A DNA stretch of 64,000 nucleotides. Source: Pseudomonadota bacterium. GTDB taxonomy: Bacteria; Pseudomonadota; Alphaproteobacteria; Micropepsales; Micropepsaceae. The DNA is taken from assembly GCA_021851325.1 (NCBI GenBank), contig JAJZDZ010000003.1, positions 124,001 to 188,000 on the forward strand, written 5' to 3'. This document shows, one piece after another, positions 48,392 through 57,833 of this stretch. The notes under the pieces are model-generated. The model made no database searches. It saw only the letters and a program-made list of their open reading frames with translations, and was not told the origin of the DNA. Position 1 is the first letter of the stretch. Each line of letters opens with the position of its first letter. Made by a program: the position numbers and the translations under genes.

Positions 48392-49246
48392 TCAGCCTTT
48401 AGCCGGAAAGCATGCCGCACCATCCGCCTTCAGCCGGTCGCAGGCACGGGTTGCGTCCATACGGCTTGTGTAAGAACCGATGCGAAGGCGATACCAGACG
48501 CCCTTGGCGCCAAGGTCAACCCGCAGAATATCGTGCGAGAGCGAGGCAGCAGCGGCATGGCGGTGGGCATAACTGCGCCACGCTGCCTCTGCCTGATCCC
48601 GGCTCTTGTACGCCCCTATCTGGAGCATCCAGGAACCGGCAGCGGCAGGAGCCGCGGCAGGATGTGCAGGCACAGATGCCTTGGGAGCCAGCCGGGATGG
48701 TGCGGCCAGCGCGACTTTCGTGCGCCCGGCATGAAGCGGAAGCGGGGTCCCGTGTGCGTGTGGTTCCGCGACAGGTCTGGGCAGGCTTGTCGCTCGGGGT
48801 GCGACAGCAGCAGGCTTAGGCCGGGAAGAGGGAACCAGCTTGGTCAGAGCTTGTGGCCTGGCCGTAGCCACTTGCGGCACTGACAACGGGGCAGTTGTGC
48901 TCGGCGCAATTGGCGCCGCCTGCGTGGTCGCAGCGCTGCCGGACGCCGGATGTTCATAGATTTTCAGCCCCTCATAGGGGGTGGCTCCGCCAGGATGGGC
49001 CGGAGCGGTCCGCACCGGTCCAGGAGCCGCTGTGATGAGCTGCGGTGCGCCTGACCGGCCCGTCTGCACGCCCCGTGTATAGGCAAACCACACCACTGCA
49101 CCAAAGGCGAAAACCAAGATGAGAGCGACTACCAGCAGCAAGGGCAGCCGTGAACCATCCTCGTCGAGGTCATCATCCGCGCCGTCGAAAACGCGTATCT
49201 CTTCCGGAGAAGACGGCTCGTAGAACTCCGGTTCGCGTCTGGGCAT
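48392..49246 (-). CDS. SPOR-domain membrane protein
   Basis: A 284-residue protein. An acidic cytosolic N-terminus of about 33 residues is followed by one membrane helix (L-P-L-L-L-V-V-A-L-I-L-V-F-A-F-G), a long Ala/Pro-rich periplasmic linker and a C-terminal SPOR domain of about 75 residues (W-M-L-Q-I-G-A-Y, ending V-W-Y-R-L-R-I-G-S-Y). SPOR domains bind stripped glycan strands at division sites. ATG at 49246 with GGAG upstream; a GTG at 49285 is in frame. It lies between dgt and nagZ, where alphaproteobacteria usually place argS before it. Confidence 0.9.
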   Translation of the reverse strand: MPRREPEFYEPSSPEEIRVFDGADDDLDEDGSRLPLLLVVALILVFAFGAVVWFAYTRGVQTGRSGAPQLITAAPGPVRTAPAHPGGATPYEGLKIYEHPASGSAATTQAAPIAPSTTAPLSVPQVATARPQALTKLVPSSRPKPAAVAPRATSLPRPVAEPHAHGTPLPLHAGRTKVALAAPSRLAPKASVPAHPAAAPAAAGSWMLQIGAYKSRDQAEAAWRSYAHRHAAAASLSHDILRVDLGAKGVWYRLRIGSYTSRMDATRACDRLKADGAACFPAKG

Positions 49247-49327
49247 GGGCTGCTCCGCCGAATCTGTCCGCTTCGACCCTAGCACTGCCGTCCCACCGAA
49301 TCACGGTTGACCGGCAGATTCCCTGCC

Positions 49328-50539
49328 TCAAAGCGCGATTTGGGTGTGGAACAACCGCTCAAACTCGCTCAGCGCAAAGCGATCTGTCATGCCGGCGATA
49401 TAGTCGCGAACAATTGAAACACGCGCCGCGTCCGAAGCCCCCGCGCAGGCCCCCGCCCAGTCGGCAGGAAGCAGCGCCGGTTCCGCCTGAAAGGCGCGGA
49501 ACAATTCGGAAATCACCAGCTTGGCCTGCGCCATGCTCTGCATGACCCGGGGATGCCGGTACATATGTGAAAATAGCCAGGCCTTGAGCTCTGTGACATT
49601 TTTTGCCATCGCCGGAGAAAATGCCGCCGTCGCGGCGTCAGCGACCCGGATCTCATGCACCGAACGCGGCGCAAGACGGTCAAGACGCTGACGGGTTTCC
49701 TCGAGCAGATCAGAGATGATCGCACTCATCAGCCGCCTAACCAGTTCGCCCACAAAACGGCTGAGTTCCAGCGAACCATAGCGCTCACAAACCGCAGTGA
49801 CATAGCCGCCGGCTAGTGGCGCTGCCGCGAGGGCTTGGACATCGAAGAGACCCGCCCGCAAACCGTCATCAAGATCATGATTGATATAGGCGATGTCATC
49901 TGCCAGAGACGCCACCTGTGCCTCCAATCCGGCAAACGTGCCCAGCGCGAGATCGAATCGGGCATTGAAGGACGCAATCGGTCCCGGCACCATATGGGCG
50001 TCAAGCGGCCCATTATGCTTGACCAAGCCTTCGAGGCACTCCCAGGTAAGATTGAGGCCATCAAAATCGGCATAGCGATGCTCGAGCTGGGTAACCAGCT
50101 TGAGGGCATGGGCATTGTGGTCGAAGCCCCCGAACTGCGCGGTGGCATCGGCCAGGGCCTCTTCGCCGGCATGACCAAAAGGTGTATGGCCAAGGTCATG
50201 GGCTAGGGCCACCGCCTCGGCCAAATCCTCGTCAAGAGCAAGGACGCGGGCGATGGATCGGGCGATTTGCGCAACTTCCAGGCTGTGGGTCAGCCGAGTC
50301 CGGTAATAATCGCCCTCATGCTGTACAAAGACTTGGGTCTTGTGCTTCAGCCGGCGAAAAGCACTGGAGTGCAGGATGCGGTCGCGGTCGCGCTGAAAAG
50401 CCGTACGGGTGGCGCTTTCAGGCTCATGATGGCATCGGCCATGGCTCTGCAGCACCTGTGTGGCGAAGGTGGCGGTTTGATTGGGCGCTACGAAAAGGGG
50501 CGGAACTAGCCGGCCCGGCCGCTGGACGGATGGCACCAC
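49328..50539 (-). CDS. dgt: deoxyguanosinetriphosphate triphosphohydrolase-like protein
   Basis: A 403-residue HD-domain dNTPase that hydrolyses dNTPs to nucleosides and triphosphate. R-D-R-D-R-I-L-H-S-S-A-F-R-R-L near residue 42, K-T-Q-V-F-V, T-R-L-T-H-S-L-E-V near residue 72, and A-H-D-L-G-H-T-P-F-G-H near residue 100 hold the metal-binding His and Asp residues. I start it at the tandem GTG codons 50539/50536 because AGGAG lies 5 nt upstream. The frame stays open to 51088, antisense through erpA, which cannot be right. Confidence 0.93.
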   Translation of the reverse strand: MVPSVQRPGRLVPPLFVAPNQTATFATQVLQSHGRCHHEPESATRTAFQRDRDRILHSSAFRRLKHKTQVFVQHEGDYYRTRLTHSLEVAQIARSIARVLALDEDLAEAVALAHDLGHTPFGHAGEEALADATAQFGGFDHNAHALKLVTQLEHRYADFDGLNLTWECLEGLVKHNGPLDAHMVPGPIASFNARFDLALGTFAGLEAQVASLADDIAYINHDLDDGLRAGLFDVQALAAAPLAGGYVTAVCERYGSLELSRFVGELVRRLMSAIISDLLEETRQRLDRLAPRSVHEIRVADAATAAFSPAMAKNVTELKAWLFSHMYRHPRVMQSMAQAKLVISELFRAFQAEPALLPADWAGACAGASDAARVSIVRDYIAGMTDRFALSEFERLFHTQIAL

Positions 50540-50599
50540 TTTGCTCCTGGAGCGCAAGGTACTACATAAGACAGGTAATCTAAATCGCACACACTTGCC

Positions 50600-50932
50600 A
50601 TGAGCGACAGTCCTGTATCCCTTTCCGCCCGCGCCGCGAAGCGAATCGCCGAAATTCTGAAGGGCGAACCGGCGCAGATGAAGCTGCGGGTAGCGGTCAC
50701 CGGCGGCGGCTGCTCGGGCTTCCAATATTCGTTCGCCCTGGATGATCTCCAGGCCCCCGACGATCTGGTAATCCAGCGCGACGGCGTCGCGTTGCTGGTG
50801 GATCCCGTCTCGCTTGACTTCCTCAGAGGGGCCGAGATCGATTACGCCAACGAGCTTATTGGAGCCCATTTCAAGGTCAACAATCCGAACGCCACCTCCT
50901 CCTGCGGCTGCGGCACCAGCTTTTCCGTGTGA
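50600..50932 (+). CDS. erpA: iron-sulfur cluster insertion protein ErpA
   Basis: A 110-residue A-type Fe-S carrier. The three cysteines are in place: G-G-G-C-S-G-F near residue 37 and S-C-G-C-G-T-S-F near the C-terminus. It delivers clusters to apoproteins such as those of the isoprenoid pathway and respiration. It is divergent from dgt with a 60-bp shared promoter region, a standard alphaproteobacterial arrangement. IscA or SufA are alternative names for the same family. Confidence 0.93.
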   Translation: MSDSPVSLSARAAKRIAEILKGEPAQMKLRVAVTGGGCSGFQYSFALDDLQAPDDLVIQRDGVALLVDPVSLDFLRGAEIDYANELIGAHFKVNNPNATSSCGCGTSFSV

Positions 50933-51303
50933 GAGGCCCGAGGGCGGCGTGGTGCTTTCCCGAGTGCAGGGACACACGCCTCCCAAAGAAGGGCGCAGGC
51001 CCGAGCAGGGCCCGGGGACCCGGCAATGGGGAGCAGAGGTACGTTGCGGCGCTGCGGCTGCTTTACGCCGCACCGGTGATATTGGCACAGACGGCAGCCC
51101 CCAGCGGCTAGCGACGAGAAGGCGGCCTTTTAGGTCGCCCCGGCAAATCGCGCCAAGGTTGCCTTGGGCTGACGCCCCACTTCATGGCATCCTGTGATGA
51201 TGTGACCCGCTCTGCCATCGCCGGACATGTCATGCAACCCGCTAAAGATGCTGCATTTTCTTCCTTCACAGGACCAAGAAGATTGTCAGCGCTCGGAGAC
51301 CAG
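50933..51303. other. erpA-xth intergenic region (371 bp), no gene seen
   Basis: No frame here looks coding. An imperfect 7-bp stem with a 5-nt loop (GGCGGCC/GGTCGCC, 51121-51139) is visible but has no T-run. Confidence 0.4.
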
Positions 51304-52086
51304 ATGAAGCTTGCCACCTGGAACGTCAATTCAATCAAGGTCCGCCAGCCCGCCGTTGTTGCCTGGCTGAAAGAAGCCGTCCCCGAAGTGGTTTGCCTCC
51401 AGGAAATCAAATGTACCGATGACAGCTTCCCCTCAGGGGTGTTTGAAGAACTCGGCTATAATTGCGCCGTACATGGCCAGAAAACCTATAACGGCGTAGC
51501 AATTCTCTCCCGCAGACCGATCGAAGATGCGACCCCGCGCCTTCCCGGCCAGGATGGGGATGAGCATGCCCGGTACCTCGAAGCAGTTATTCCAGCCAGG
51601 CATGGCACTGTGCGGGTGGCGTCGATTTATGCGCCGAATGGCAATCCGGTGGAGAGCGACAAATTTCCTTACAAGCTCAAATTTCTGGACCGCCTCAAGG
51701 CTCACGCTGAGCATTTACTGACGTTCGAAGAGCCCACTGCTCTGCTGGGTGATTACAACGTCATCCCCGATCCGGATGACGTATGGGATCCCAAGCTCTG
51801 GGAGAACGATGCCCTTTACCGTCCTGAGTCGCGGTCAGCCTTCAGAGCAATCCAGTACCTTGGCTATACTGATGCCTTCCGCGCCTGCCATGCCCAGACA
51901 CACCAGTACACATTCTGGGATTATCAGGGCGGCAGCTGGCAGAAGGACCACGGCATACGCATTGATCACATCCTGTTGTCGCCGCAAGCAGCCGATCGTC
52001 TGGCTGCAAGTGGTATCGACAAGAAAGTACGGGCCGGGGAAAAGCCCTCGGACCACGTTCCTGTGTGGTGCGAACTCAACTTGTAG
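51304..52086 (+). CDS. xth: exodeoxyribonuclease III
   Basis: A 260-residue AP endonuclease/exonuclease of base-excision repair. The motifs of the family are all present: A-T-W-N-V-N-S-I, C-L-Q-E-I-K near residue 40, Y-A-P-N-G near residue 105, G-D-Y-N-V-I-P near residue 150, R-I-D-H-I-L near residue 220, and the C-terminal S-D-H-V-P-V-W. ATG at 51304 follows CGGAGACC. An in-frame start at 51184 would add 40 unconserved residues. Confidence 0.95.
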   Translation: MKLATWNVNSIKVRQPAVVAWLKEAVPEVVCLQEIKCTDDSFPSGVFEELGYNCAVHGQKTYNGVAILSRRPIEDATPRLPGQDGDEHARYLEAVIPARHGTVRVASIYAPNGNPVESDKFPYKLKFLDRLKAHAEHLLTFEEPTALLGDYNVIPDPDDVWDPKLWENDALYRPESRSAFRAIQYLGYTDAFRACHAQTHQYTFWDYQGGSWQKDHGIRIDHILLSPQAADRLAASGIDKKVRAGEKPSDHVPVWCELNL

Positions 52087-52152
52087 GAGCCGGGTTATGC
52101 CAAGCCGCGGCCACATCGTGCTACCCATCAAAAATTGAGAGCTGGCACGTGA

Positions 52153-52437
52153 TTGATAGCGCAAAGTCTGAATTTTGTGCTCGAATTCGAGCTAACGGAC
52201 CGCAAGACCGCAGCCCTGCGGGGCAGCAATGACGTGACTATGTTCCTTTGTGAGGTAAGCGTACAGCCACGCCCGGACATAGCCTTCAGCATTCGGATCG
52301 AGGATGTCGAGGCCAAATTTCGTCAACTTGTCGCCAGAGGGATTTCCCTTATCCATGGGCCCAAGCAGGCATTCTGGGGATACGGAGCGGAGCTTCACGG
52401 TTTGGAGCACTATTGCCTGAGACTTTGGGATCTCTGA
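52153..52437 (+). CDS. truncated glyoxalase/VOC-like protein, possible pseudogene
   Basis: Up to 94 residues resembling the last two-thirds of a vicinal-oxygen-chelate domain protein. V-L-E-F-E-L-T-D-R, then D-I-A-F-S-I-R-I-E-D-V-E-A-K-F-R-Q-L-V-A-R-G and H-G-P-K-Q-A-F-W-G-Y. The usual first strand and helix with the first metal ligand are missing, and no in-frame sequence upstream restores them. The only starts are TTG at 52153 or GTG at 52177, with no ribosome site. Most likely a decayed gene. Confidence 0.5.
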   Translation: MIAQSLNFVLEFELTDRKTAALRGSNDVTMFLCEVSVQPRPDIAFSIRIEDVEAKFRQLVARGISLIHGPKQAFWGYGAELHGLEHYCLRLWDL

Positions 52438-52461
52438 CCATACAGTGGCAGGCTCAGCCAC

Positions 52462-53214
52462 TCAGATCCTTTCTTCGGCAAAATCTCTATCGAAGATCGC
52501 CTCAAGACTGGTCAAATTCATGCCATGCTTGAGATAATTGTAGGGTGTCAGGTTCAAAGCCTTGATCAGAACCCGCTCAATCTTAGGTTCCTGTCCATCG
52601 TCTTCGGCAGGTACCATGTCGAAATCCAGTACATTGATGCAGCCTGTGTCCTGCTCGAATGCCGCGGTTGCGTGCAAGCCGGTACCTGCCGCCCAGCTAA
52701 GAATGAGGCGATTGATCCCTTCATGAGCAACAATCAGGATCTGCCGCCAGTCTGGCCGGCAGAGAAGACGCCAGAGGGCGCCCGTGCTGCGCGCCTGAGC
52801 GGCAGCAAAGGCTTCGCCGCCTCGCATCATGGTCGCCCCCTCTTCCGCAGCACGCGCAAATTCGAACGACATAACCGCGATCAGGTCTTTTCGGTTGGAA
52901 AGCGGCGTCGTGGGTACTCCCCCGCGAATTTCGACCAGATCGCCTTCCACCTCTAATGCCGGGGCCGGATCAAGGAACGTCTGTACGATCTCCGCGGTTT
53001 CGCGGGTGCGCGGCAATCCCGAGCAGATGACCCGATCGAACGCAACTCCGGCTAGAGCCCGTCCGGCAGCCTGGGCCTCCAGACGCCCCCTGCTGGTCAG
53101 AGGCACCGCATGAATCCCGCCGCTGGCGATCACCGCCGGAGCGAGATAGTCCACATGACCGTGCCGCATGAGATAGATGCGGCGTCGGCCGGTAGTGCCG
53201 GGCAGCCTATGCAT
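52462..53214 (-). CDS. histidine phosphatase family protein
   Basis: A 250-residue phosphoglycerate-mutase-like phosphatase. The phosphohistidine motif L-M-R-H-G-H-V-D lies near residue 18. L-T-S-R-G-R-L-E-A-Q-A-A-G and C-S-G-L-P-R-T-R-E-T-A follow near residue 65, and the second histidine is in V-A-H-E-G-I-N-R near residue 165. The substrate cannot be told; relatives act on small phosphate esters. It lies 87 bp downstream of a CoA-transferase gene on the same strand. Confidence 0.88.
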   Translation of the reverse strand: MHRLPGTTGRRRIYLMRHGHVDYLAPAVIASGGIHAVPLTSRGRLEAQAAGRALAGVAFDRVICSGLPRTRETAEIVQTFLDPAPALEVEGDLVEIRGGVPTTPLSNRKDLIAVMSFEFARAAEEGATMMRGGEAFAAAQARSTGALWRLLCRPDWRQILIVAHEGINRLILSWAAGTGLHATAAFEQDTGCINVLDFDMVPAEDDGQEPKIERVLIKALNLTPYNYLKHGMNLTSLEAIFDRDFAEERI

Positions 53215-53301
53215 GACAAGTTCTCCCTAACCTGCCCGCTTCGGAGCAAATGCTGTCAGCCCCTGACCCAAGGGCATAACGAAACCAGAGCACCGTTTGT
53301 C

Positions 53302-54420
53302 CTAAATGGCACCACTGCGCTCGAGAGCCTCAATATCATTATCCCCAAAACCCCAACGTCCCAGACTGGAGCGATTGTTTGCAGCCTGGGGTGGTCCCTG
53401 AACTGCCCCCGGTGTGCGCGAAAAACGCGGCGCAGGACCCGGCTGGGTTACTCCGTCTACCTCAACGAAAGTTTCGCGCGCTCGGTTATGGGGATGATTT
53501 GGAGCTTCAGAGAGATTGAGCACGGGGGCATAGCAGACATCGCTGCCAAGCATAATCGCATCCCATTCATCGCGGCTCTTGGTTTTGAAAACCGCGGCAA
53601 GCTTGTCCTTCAACATTCCCCAGGAAGCTCGGTCCATTTGGGCTGCGAAGGCAGGATCAGCGATACCACAGCGGCGGAGAAGTTCCTGGTAGAATTGCGG
53701 TTCGATCGATCCAATGGCAACAAACTTGCCATCCTTGGTTTCGTAGGTGTCATAGAAATGGGCTCCCGAATCGAGAAGGTTCTCGCCGCGAGCATCTGAC
53801 CACATACCCATGGATTTCATGCCGTAAAACATAGCCATCAGCGACGCCGCCCCGTCGGTCATTGCAGCGTCTACAACCTGCCCCTTGCCCGAGCGTTGAG
53901 CCTCGAGCAGCGCCGCTAGCATGCCCATTACGAGATAAAGAGCGCCGCCGCCAAAGTCCCCCACCAGATTCAACGGCGGAACCGGTTTGCCACCACGCAG
54001 ACCGATACCATGCAGCGCGCCACTGAGTGCGATGTAGTTGATGTCATGCCCTGCGGCATGAGCCAGTGAGCCCGTTTGTCCCCACCCCGTCATCCGTCCA
54101 TAGACCAGCTTCGGGTTCCGCTCCAAGCAAATCTGTGGCCCTACACCCAATCGTTCCATAACCCCGGGACGAAACCCTTCAATTAGGCCATCAGCAGCAT
54201 CTATCAGTTTTAAGGCCGCTTCGACGGCTTCCGGCTTCTTCATGTCGAAAGCCACGGCTGACCGCCCACGATAGGTTATCTCACCCCGACTAGGCGAGCG
54301 TCCGCCTTTGCGGTCGATGCGGATGATGTCCGCCCCCATATCTGACAACAGCATGGCCGCAAAGGGTCCTGGCCCGATGCCGGCAAACTCCACTATCTTG
54401 ATCCCACTGAGCGGTCCCAT
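53302..54420 (-). CDS. CaiB/BaiF CoA-transferase family, alpha-methylacyl-CoA racemase-like
   Basis: A 372-residue class III CoA-transferase-fold protein. It starts [17 protein letters not shown] as alpha-methylacyl-CoA racemases do. The residues matching the racemase acid/base pair are present: His in A-G-H-D-I-N-Y near residue 122 and Asp in L-V-G-D-F-G-G-G near residue 152. A racemase acting on branched acyl-CoA is therefore more likely than a transferase, feeding beta-oxidation and ETF-QO. It is followed by a histidine phosphatase gene. Confidence 0.9.
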   Translation of the reverse strand: MGPLSGIKIVEFAGIGPGPFAAMLLSDMGADIIRIDRKGGRSPSRGEITYRGRSAVAFDMKKPEAVEAALKLIDAADGLIEGFRPGVMERLGVGPQICLERNPKLVYGRMTGWGQTGSLAHAAGHDINYIALSGALHGIGLRGGKPVPPLNLVGDFGGGALYLVMGMLAALLEAQRSGKGQVVDAAMTDGAASLMAMFYGMKSMGMWSDARGENLLDSGAHFYDTYETKDGKFVAIGSIEPQFYQELLRRCGIADPAFAAQMDRASWGMLKDKLAAVFKTKSRDEWDAIMLGSDVCYAPVLNLSEAPNHPHNRARETFVEVDGVTQPGPAPRFSRTPGAVQGPPQAANNRSSLGRWGFGDNDIEALERSGAI

Positions 54421-54486
54421 TCGTCTAATCCCAATGATCTTCTATCCAAGGTTACCGAGCTAAAATCCACTCGTAAACGCCGACGC

Positions 54487-55239
54487 TCAAAGGGACTGAC
54501 CATCGTCCACGCTAAAGAGTGCGCCGGTTACAGCGGCCGAACTATCAGAGGCAAGCAAGAGAAGTATCTCATCAAGATCCTCTTCCCGCATCAATTGACG
54601 TCGGGGAAAGCCCTTGATCTGTGCTTTGCCAGCCTCGCTCTCAAACCAGTCTTGGTTGAGCTCCGTCGCAATATAGCCGGGGCAGATCGCATTGACATTA
54701 ATGCCATATCTCGCCCACTCGCGGGCCAGACACTGGGTCATCATGGCGACCCCGGCCTTGGACATGCAGTAGGCAGAAAGCCCCGCCAGCACCCGAAATG
54801 CCCCGATCGACGCAATATTGATGATCCGTCCGCCCTCACCCCGGGAAATCATTCGCCGGGCCAGTTCTGTTGCGAGCAGGAACGGAGCACGCAGATTGGT
54901 ACTCATGATCTGGTCCAAGCTAGATGGATCGAGGTCAATGGCGCGCCCCTGAATATTCATACCTGCATTGTTCACAAGAATGTGGATCGGCCCCAAACTG
55001 GCCTCGGCCTCGTCCACAGCTTTGGCCAACGTCGTCGCCAAAGTGACATCTAGGGTAACCGGGATGCACCTCTGTCCCAGAGCCAGTACTTCGCCCTGCA
55101 CCGCCTCCAGACGTTCGCGCCGGCGGCCGGCAATCGCGACAGCACAGCCGGAGCGGGCAAGAACATGCGCAAAATGCCGTCCGAGCCCGCTGCTCGCGCC
55201 TGTTATCAGTGCAGTCTTTCCTGTCAGATTGAACGGCAT
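54487..55239 (-). CDS. SDR-family NAD(P)-dependent oxidoreductase
   Basis: A 250-residue classical short-chain dehydrogenase/reductase. The cofactor motif T-G-A-S-S-G-L-G lies near residue 14, N-N-A-G near residue 88, and the catalytic serine in I-A-S-I-G. Y-C-M-S-K near residue 155 (Y-x3-K) is followed by P-G-Y-I-A-T-E-L. Arg residues after the first strand (A-G-R-R-R-E-R) suggest NADPH. The substrate is unknown. Start ATG 55239 after GGGA; a GTG at 55263 is in frame. Same strand as the racemase-like gene, 66 bp apart. Confidence 0.9.
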   Translation of the reverse strand: MPFNLTGKTALITGASSGLGRHFAHVLARSGCAVAIAGRRRERLEAVQGEVLALGQRCIPVTLDVTLATTLAKAVDEAEASLGPIHILVNNAGMNIQGRAIDLDPSSLDQIMSTNLRAPFLLATELARRMISRGEGGRIINIASIGAFRVLAGLSAYCMSKAGVAMMTQCLAREWARYGINVNAICPGYIATELNQDWFESEAGKAQIKGFPRRQLMREEDLDEILLLLASDSSAAVTGALFSVDDGQSL

Positions 55240-55320
55240 GATATAATCCCTTGGAAAGGACACAGACGATGCGCAGTTGGCATTTTGAATGCAACCGACA
55301 AATCATCTAAACTCCCGACC

Positions 55321-55992
55321 ATGACAAACCTATCTTCTTTCAACATCGCTATCGATGTCGTTTCCGACACGGTATGTCCGTGGTGTTTCATTGGCAAAAG
55401 ACGATTGGGCAAGGCCCTGGCGAGCAGGCCAGAGATAAGCTTCGCCGTGCGTTGGCGGGCCTATCGGCTTGATCCCACTGTTCCACGCCAAGGTCTTGAG
55501 CGCAAAGCCTATCTGAAAGCGCGCTTCGGCGACGACGATCGTATACGTCGGATGGGCGATGCCATCCGTGACGCAGGGGCAACGGAGGGTATCCAATTTG
55601 CCTATGAACGCATCGCGCGGACACCTAACACGCTCGATTCCCATCGCCTCATTCGCTGGGCTGCCAGTGCCGGTGTCCAGGACAAGGTCGTTGAATGTCT
55701 CTTTAAGGCTTATTTTGAAGAAGGACGCGATATTGGTTCAGCATCAGTTCTCTGCGATATTGCGGATACGGCAGGGATGGACCGGGAGCTGGTTTCGCGC
55801 TTGCTCGCCTCTGAGGCTGATGTTGAGTTGATCGAACGCGAAGATGCTCTAGCCCATCAGATGGGAATCTCCGGAGTTCCGACCTTCATATTCGCCAACC
55901 GTTACGCAACCTCCGGCGCACACGAACCCGAAGTGTTGCTACAGGTTATTGATCGGCTACTGAATGAGGCGGCTGCTGCGACAGGTGCTTAG
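55321..55992 (+). CDS. DsbA-family oxidoreductase (FrnE-like)
   Basis: A 224-residue cytosolic thioredoxin-fold protein (no signal peptide). The active site V-C-P-W-C-F-I-G-K lies near residue 20, and the R-W-R-A-Y-R-L-D-P segment follows. A helical insertion and the cis-proline G-V-P-T-F-I-F near residue 185 match the FrnE/2-hydroxychromene isomerase-like group. Likely a disulfide isomerase or oxidoreductase. Its stop overlaps the stop of the convergent pleD by 4 bp. Confidence 0.9.
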   Translation: MTNLSSFNIAIDVVSDTVCPWCFIGKRRLGKALASRPEISFAVRWRAYRLDPTVPRQGLERKAYLKARFGDDDRIRRMGDAIRDAGATEGIQFAYERIARTPNTLDSHRLIRWAASAGVQDKVVECLFKAYFEEGRDIGSASVLCDIADTAGMDRELVSRLLASEADVELIEREDALAHQMGISGVPTFIFANRYATSGAHEPEVLLQVIDRLLNEAAAATGA

Positions 55993-57359
55993 GCCGCGGT
56001 CGCTATAACCCGGTTGCGTCCTTCCCGCTTGGCGCGATAGAGCGCCTGGTCAGCGCGACGGAGCAAAGCGTCCGCCGTATCGTCCTGCCTCTGAGAGGCA
56101 GCGATACCAATGCTGATAGTTACATGAAGATGTCCGGGGGCAGAACTAATCTTGAATGGTTCGGCTTCCACGTGCTTACGCAGGCGCTCGGCCACTGCAG
56201 TCGCAAATGCCACGTCCGTATCGGGCATGACGACAACAAACTCCTCACCACCGTAGCGGCAGGCCAGGTCAATACCACGGACATTGGCACTGATCCTACT
56301 TGCGAACTGACGCAAAACTTCGTCGCCGACATCATGCCCATGCCCATCATTGATTGACTTGAAGTGATCGATATCGAGGATCAAGAAGGCTAAGGGCTTA
56401 CCTGACTTTTGGGCATTGGCAATCAGGGTATCGAGGTGACGTGCCATGTAGCGGCGATTATGCAAGCCCGTCAACTGATCGGTGATTGCCATCTCAAGGG
56501 AGAGCTGAACATTCTGCCGCAAGCGGTCAGCGTACCGCTTCTTTCGTAGCTGGGTCCGGACTCTCGCCACCAGTTCGTTGCGGTCGACAGGGCGCGACAG
56601 GTAATCATTCACACCCATTTCAAGTGCCTGGGTAAGTTTGCGTCGCTCACCATCGCTGACGACGACAAGTATTGGCACATTGCGAACTTCTGGCAGTGAA
56701 CGAAGTTGCGAGCATAATCGCAGCCCATCAAATCCGCGCAACCCAAGGCTGACTATGATCAGATCGTAGTCTCCGCCGCGCACACGTACGATCGCCTCCT
56801 CGAAAGTATCGACGGCCGCAAGCTCATTTGCCGGTACCAGGGATTGCTCAAACCAGGCAACAGATTCAAGCCGGTCTTCTACTATAAGGATACGCCCCCC
56901 CTGCTGGACATCAATCATGGCACCGGCCGGATCGATCAAGCCTATGGTTTCGCCGGTTTTCTCGCGCATGCGCATCTCGTCCATCATCATCTTCAGACGT
57001 ACGAGACTTCTGACCCGGGCAAACAGGGCAGCGTCGTCAACAGGTTTGGTCAGAAAATCATCGGCCCCAGCGTCAAGACCAGCAATTCGATCTGCTGGCT
57101 GGTCAAGAGCCGTCACCATTACCACGGGAACGTGTGCGGTACGCGGATTTTCCCGAATGCGGCGGCATACTTCAAAGCCGTCCATGCCTGGCATCATCAC
57201 GTCGAGCAGAACGATGTCAGGCTCATGCTCTTCAATTAGTCGCAGCGCGTCTACACCGTTATAGGCGGTCACAACCTCGAAATATTCTGCCGACAGTTTG
57301 GCTTCGAGAAGCTTTACATTGGAGAGAATATCATCGACGACAAGAACGCGGGCGGTCAT
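55989..57359 (-). CDS. pleD: PleD-type response regulator / diguanylate cyclase
   Basis: A 456-residue REC-REC-GGDEF protein making cyclic di-GMP, which controls the swarmer-to-stalked type transition in Caulobacter. REC1 has the phospho-acceptor Asp in I-V-L-L-D-V-M-M-P-G near residue 53. REC2 (about 150-265) reads Y-D-L-I-I-V-S-L-G-L where the Asp should be, so it is an adaptor, as in Caulobacter PleD. The cyclase domain has Y-G-G-E-E-F near residue 365, with an R-G-I-D inhibitory site just before it. It is encoded 4 nt downstream of divK. Confidence 0.96.
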   Translation of the reverse strand: MTARVLVVDDILSNVKLLEAKLSAEYFEVVTAYNGVDALRLIEEHEPDIVLLDVMMPGMDGFEVCRRIRENPRTAHVPVVMVTALDQPADRIAGLDAGADDFLTKPVDDAALFARVRSLVRLKMMMDEMRMREKTGETIGLIDPAGAMIDVQQGGRILIVEDRLESVAWFEQSLVPANELAAVDTFEEAIVRVRGGDYDLIIVSLGLRGFDGLRLCSQLRSLPEVRNVPILVVVSDGERRKLTQALEMGVNDYLSRPVDRNELVARVRTQLRKKRYADRLRQNVQLSLEMAITDQLTGLHNRRYMARHLDTLIANAQKSGKPLAFLILDIDHFKSINDGHGHDVGDEVLRQFASRISANVRGIDLACRYGGEEFVVVMPDTDVAFATAVAERLRKHVEAEPFKISSAPGHLHVTISIGIAASQRQDDTADALLRRADQALYRAKREGRNRVIATAA

Positions 57360-57363
57360 GACC

Positions 57364-57738
57364 TCACCCGATGAACTGCTTCACCGTGGCCAGAAAGCTC
57401 GTCACGGAGATGGGTTTGGAGATATAGGCTTCACAGCCACCCTGACGAATTACTTCCTCATCGCCCTTCATTGCGAACGCTGTTACCGCGACCACAGGAA
57501 TGGCCTTCAGATTGTCATCTTCCTTGAGCCACTTGGTGACCTCGAGCCCGGAAACCTCAGGAAGCTGGATGTCCATCAAAATCAGATCCGGGTGGTGCTC
57601 CCGGGCAATATCCAGCGCCTCCATGCCATCCTTGGTCTGCAGGATATTATACCCATGCGCGTCAAGCAGGTCGTGAAAGAGCTTCATATTGAGCTCGTTG
57701 TCTTCCACGATGAGAACAGTTTTCGCTGCAACGTCCAT
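57364..57738 (-). CDS. divK: single-domain response regulator DivK
   Basis: A 124-residue receiver-only protein. [12 protein letters not shown] at the N-terminus, the phospho-acceptor Asp in [10 protein letters not shown] near residue 53, Thr in A-V-T-A-F-A-M-K-G near residue 83, and Lys in I-S-K-P-I near residue 105. DivK controls asymmetric division through DivJ/PleC and DivL. Start ATG 57738, with GGAGAG 9 nt upstream. One GANTC site lies in the leader (57744-57748). pleD follows at once. Confidence 0.96.
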   Translation of the reverse strand: MDVAAKTVLIVEDNELNMKLFHDLLDAHGYNILQTKDGMEALDIAREHHPDLILMDIQLPEVSGLEVTKWLKEDDNLKAIPVVAVTAFAMKGDEEVIRQGGCEAYISKPISVTSFLATVKQFIG

Positions 57739-57833
57739 GACTTGACTCTCCGAGGCCGACACGCGTCAATCCTTTCGCTGGCAGCCCAGAGCCGGCCAGC
57801 ACCCCAACGGAACCTCACTATCCTCCCAAACCA

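Noticed and set aside
50540-51088. Upstream extension of dgt through the erpA region
   Set aside because: It would run antisense through the conserved erpA gene; tandem GTG codons with AGGAG at 50539 give a family-length protein.
51184-51303. Upstream extension of xth
   Set aside because: The added 40 residues are unlike the family, and the ATG at 51304 has its own ribosome site and family-typical N-terminus.
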